Assembly: GCF_903166545.1 (NCBI RefSeq)
Contig: NZ_CAESCH010000001.1
Coordinates: 1,554,001 to 1,618,000, forward strand
Length of the DNA stretch: 64,000 nt
Source of the DNA: Metabacillus schmidteae
Lineage (GTDB): Bacteria; Bacillota; Bacilli; Bacillales; Bacillaceae
Direction of reading: 5' to 3'
The position numbers and the translations under genes were made by a program. The notes beneath the pieces were generated by a model. It did not search any database. It was not told the DNA's origin and was given only the letters and a program-made list of their open reading frames with translations. Numbering within the stretch: the first letter of the stretch is position 1; every line of letters starts with the position of its first letter. This document shows, piece by piece, positions 62,949 through 64,000 of the stretch.

Positions 62949-64000
62949 ATGAAAAATGCAATCACTCAAGAATGGGATCTATCTGTTAAGAGCAGAAAGT
63001 TTAACTTTGATTGGAAATTTTTAAAAGGTGACGACTCGAAAGCACTCAAAATTCAGTATGATGATTCTGATTGGCGCACAGTATACCTGCCACATGATTG
63101 GAGTATAGAAGGCCCTTTTAAGAAGGAATACGCAAGCTCCACCGGGTATTTACCTGGAGGTATTGGTTGGTATCGAAAAAAATTTATTGTGCCAGATCAT
63201 TTAAAAGGTAAGAAGATCGTCATTCAATTCGATGGCATTTATAAAAATAGTGAAGTTTGGATTAATGAACATTTTCTTGGTAAAAGACCTTATGGATACA
63301 GCTCATTTCACTATGATTTAACACCGTTTATAAACTTCGAATCAAATGAAAATGTCATTTCTGTAAAGGTGGATCACTCGGATTTTGCGGATTCCAGGTG
63401 GTATCCGGGATCAGGTATTTATCGAAATGTACATATTAATTTAAGTGATCATGTGTACATCAAGCCTTACGGTATATATGTTACAACTCCGAATATTTCA
63501 ACATCAGAAGCAGAAATTAACATTCAAACAAGTGTAAAAAATGATTACAATCACAAAAGTGAAATGATAATTGAACATCGTATAAAAGATGCTAAGGGTA
63601 AAGATTTAATAGTCTGTTCTTCCATGGAGACCATTCAAGCAAATAATGAACAACATTTTCTTCATTCTATCTTCTTAGAAAAACCAAATCTTTGGTCTCC
63701 TGAAAATCCATACTTATACAGTGTTGAAACGAAGTTAATAAAAGATGGTGAAGTAATTGACTTTGAGACAACTTCACTTGGAGTTCGATATTTCCACTTT
63801 GATGTGGACTCTGGATTTTATCTAAACGGAGAGAGCCTAAAAATGAAAGGTGTTTGTCTTCATCATGATGCAGGGTGCCTTGGAGCAGCAGTTCCTGAAA
63901 AGGTATGGCACCGACGTTTGCAACGATTGAAGGAAGCTGGAGTAAATGCGATCAGAATGAGCCACAATCCACCTGCACCAGAGTTACTGGATATGTGTGA
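62949..64000 (+). CDS. Glycoside hydrolase family 2 (beta-galactosidase-like), cut by window end
   Basis: About 350 codons are present and the frame is open at the window edge. The N-terminal sugar-binding domain (LPHDWSIEGPF near 46, GGIGWYRKKF near 66, DGIYKNSEVWINEHFLG near 92) and Ig-like domain are followed by the start of the TIM barrel. Near the end, GVCLHHDAGCLGAA and NAIRMSHNPP match GH2 enzymes. The catalytic glutamates would lie beyond the edge. GGAAAGGGTG precedes the ATG. It probably cleaves sugars imported by the upstream ABC system. Confidence 0.9.
   Translation, partial: MKNAITQEWDLSVKSRKFNFDWKFLKGDDSKALKIQYDDSDWRTVYLPHDWSIEGPFKKEYASSTGYLPGGIGWYRKKFIVPDHLKGKKIVIQFDGIYKNSEVWINEHFLGKRPYGYSSFHYDLTPFINFESNENVISVKVDHSDFADSRWYPGSGIYRNVHINLSDHVYIKPYGIYVTTPNISTSEAEINIQTSVKNDYNHKSEMIIEHRIKDAKGKDLIVCSSMETIQANNEQHFLHSIFLEKPNLWSPENPYLYSVETKLIKDGEVIDFETTSLGVRYFHFDVDSGFYLNGESLKMKGVCLHHDAGCLGAAVPEKVWHRRLQRLKEAGVNAIRMSHNPPAPELLDMC

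Overview
The window is low-GC Gram-positive DNA, most likely from a member of the Bacillaceae. The evidence is AGGAGG-type ribosome binding sites, frequent GTG and TTG starts, and recognisable Bacillus genes: GsiB, Bmr/BmrR, CsoR-CopZ-CopA, OdhAB, YtsJ-type malic enzyme and MapB. Several interspersed intergenic repeats resemble ones I have seen in Bacillus genomes. No rRNA, tRNA, CRISPR array, phage or insertion sequence was seen.

Layout. (1) 0-10.7 kb: an aromatic-acid degradation cluster. It follows an MBL-fold hydrolase gene and encodes a PaaA/B/C-type diiron acyl-CoA epoxygenase, a PaaD maturation factor split into two genes, a PaaH-type dehydrogenase with a degenerate sister, a PaaJ-type thiolase, an aldehyde dehydrogenase, a PaaF-like hydratase and a benzoate-CoA-ligase-like ligase. 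PaaE, PaaG and PaaK are not recognisable. (2) 10.9-15 kb: copper efflux (csoR, copZ, copA, His-rich surface protein) with CsoR-like operators. (3) 15.6-27 kb: RpiR and LysR regulators, 2-oxoglutarate dehydrogenase E1/E2, a thioesterase, malic enzyme, an NRAMP-like carrier without the metal motifs, and a CysJ-like flavoprotein without the FMN domain. (4) 27.3-43.3 kb: a general-stress region. Eleven promoters matching sigma-B (GTTT-N13-15-GGGTAT) sit in front of CorA, two GsiB proteins, an FNT channel, an M50-like protein with an altered HExxH motif, a small lipoprotein, glutamate dehydrogenase, a YmgE-like membrane protein, a hydrophilic protein, a CBS-domain protein and a mechanosensitive-channel-like protein. 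Two related tandem arrays of ~154-bp units, with no known class, lie in the same region. (5) 43.7-51 kb: BCCT transporter, MapB, PPDK regulator plus PPDK (with CcpN-like operators) and MenA. (6) 51-54.9 kb: bmrR-bmr multidrug efflux and a frameshifted MATE gene. (7) 54.9-58.5 kb: LysR plus an acetoacetate/CoA-transferase operon. (8) 58.5-64 kb: a sugar ABC importer and a GH2 glycosidase running off the end, preceded by three identical 16-bp palindromic operators.

How it fits together. The left part degrades aromatic acids to acetyl-CoA and a dicarboxylyl-CoA. OdhAB, malic enzyme, PPDK and the acetoacetate operon connect such carbon to the TCA cycle and gluconeogenesis. The centre looks like a sigma-B stress island. 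The strongest candidates for undescribed biology are the two repeat arrays, the sigma-B clustering and the non-canonical paa cluster.
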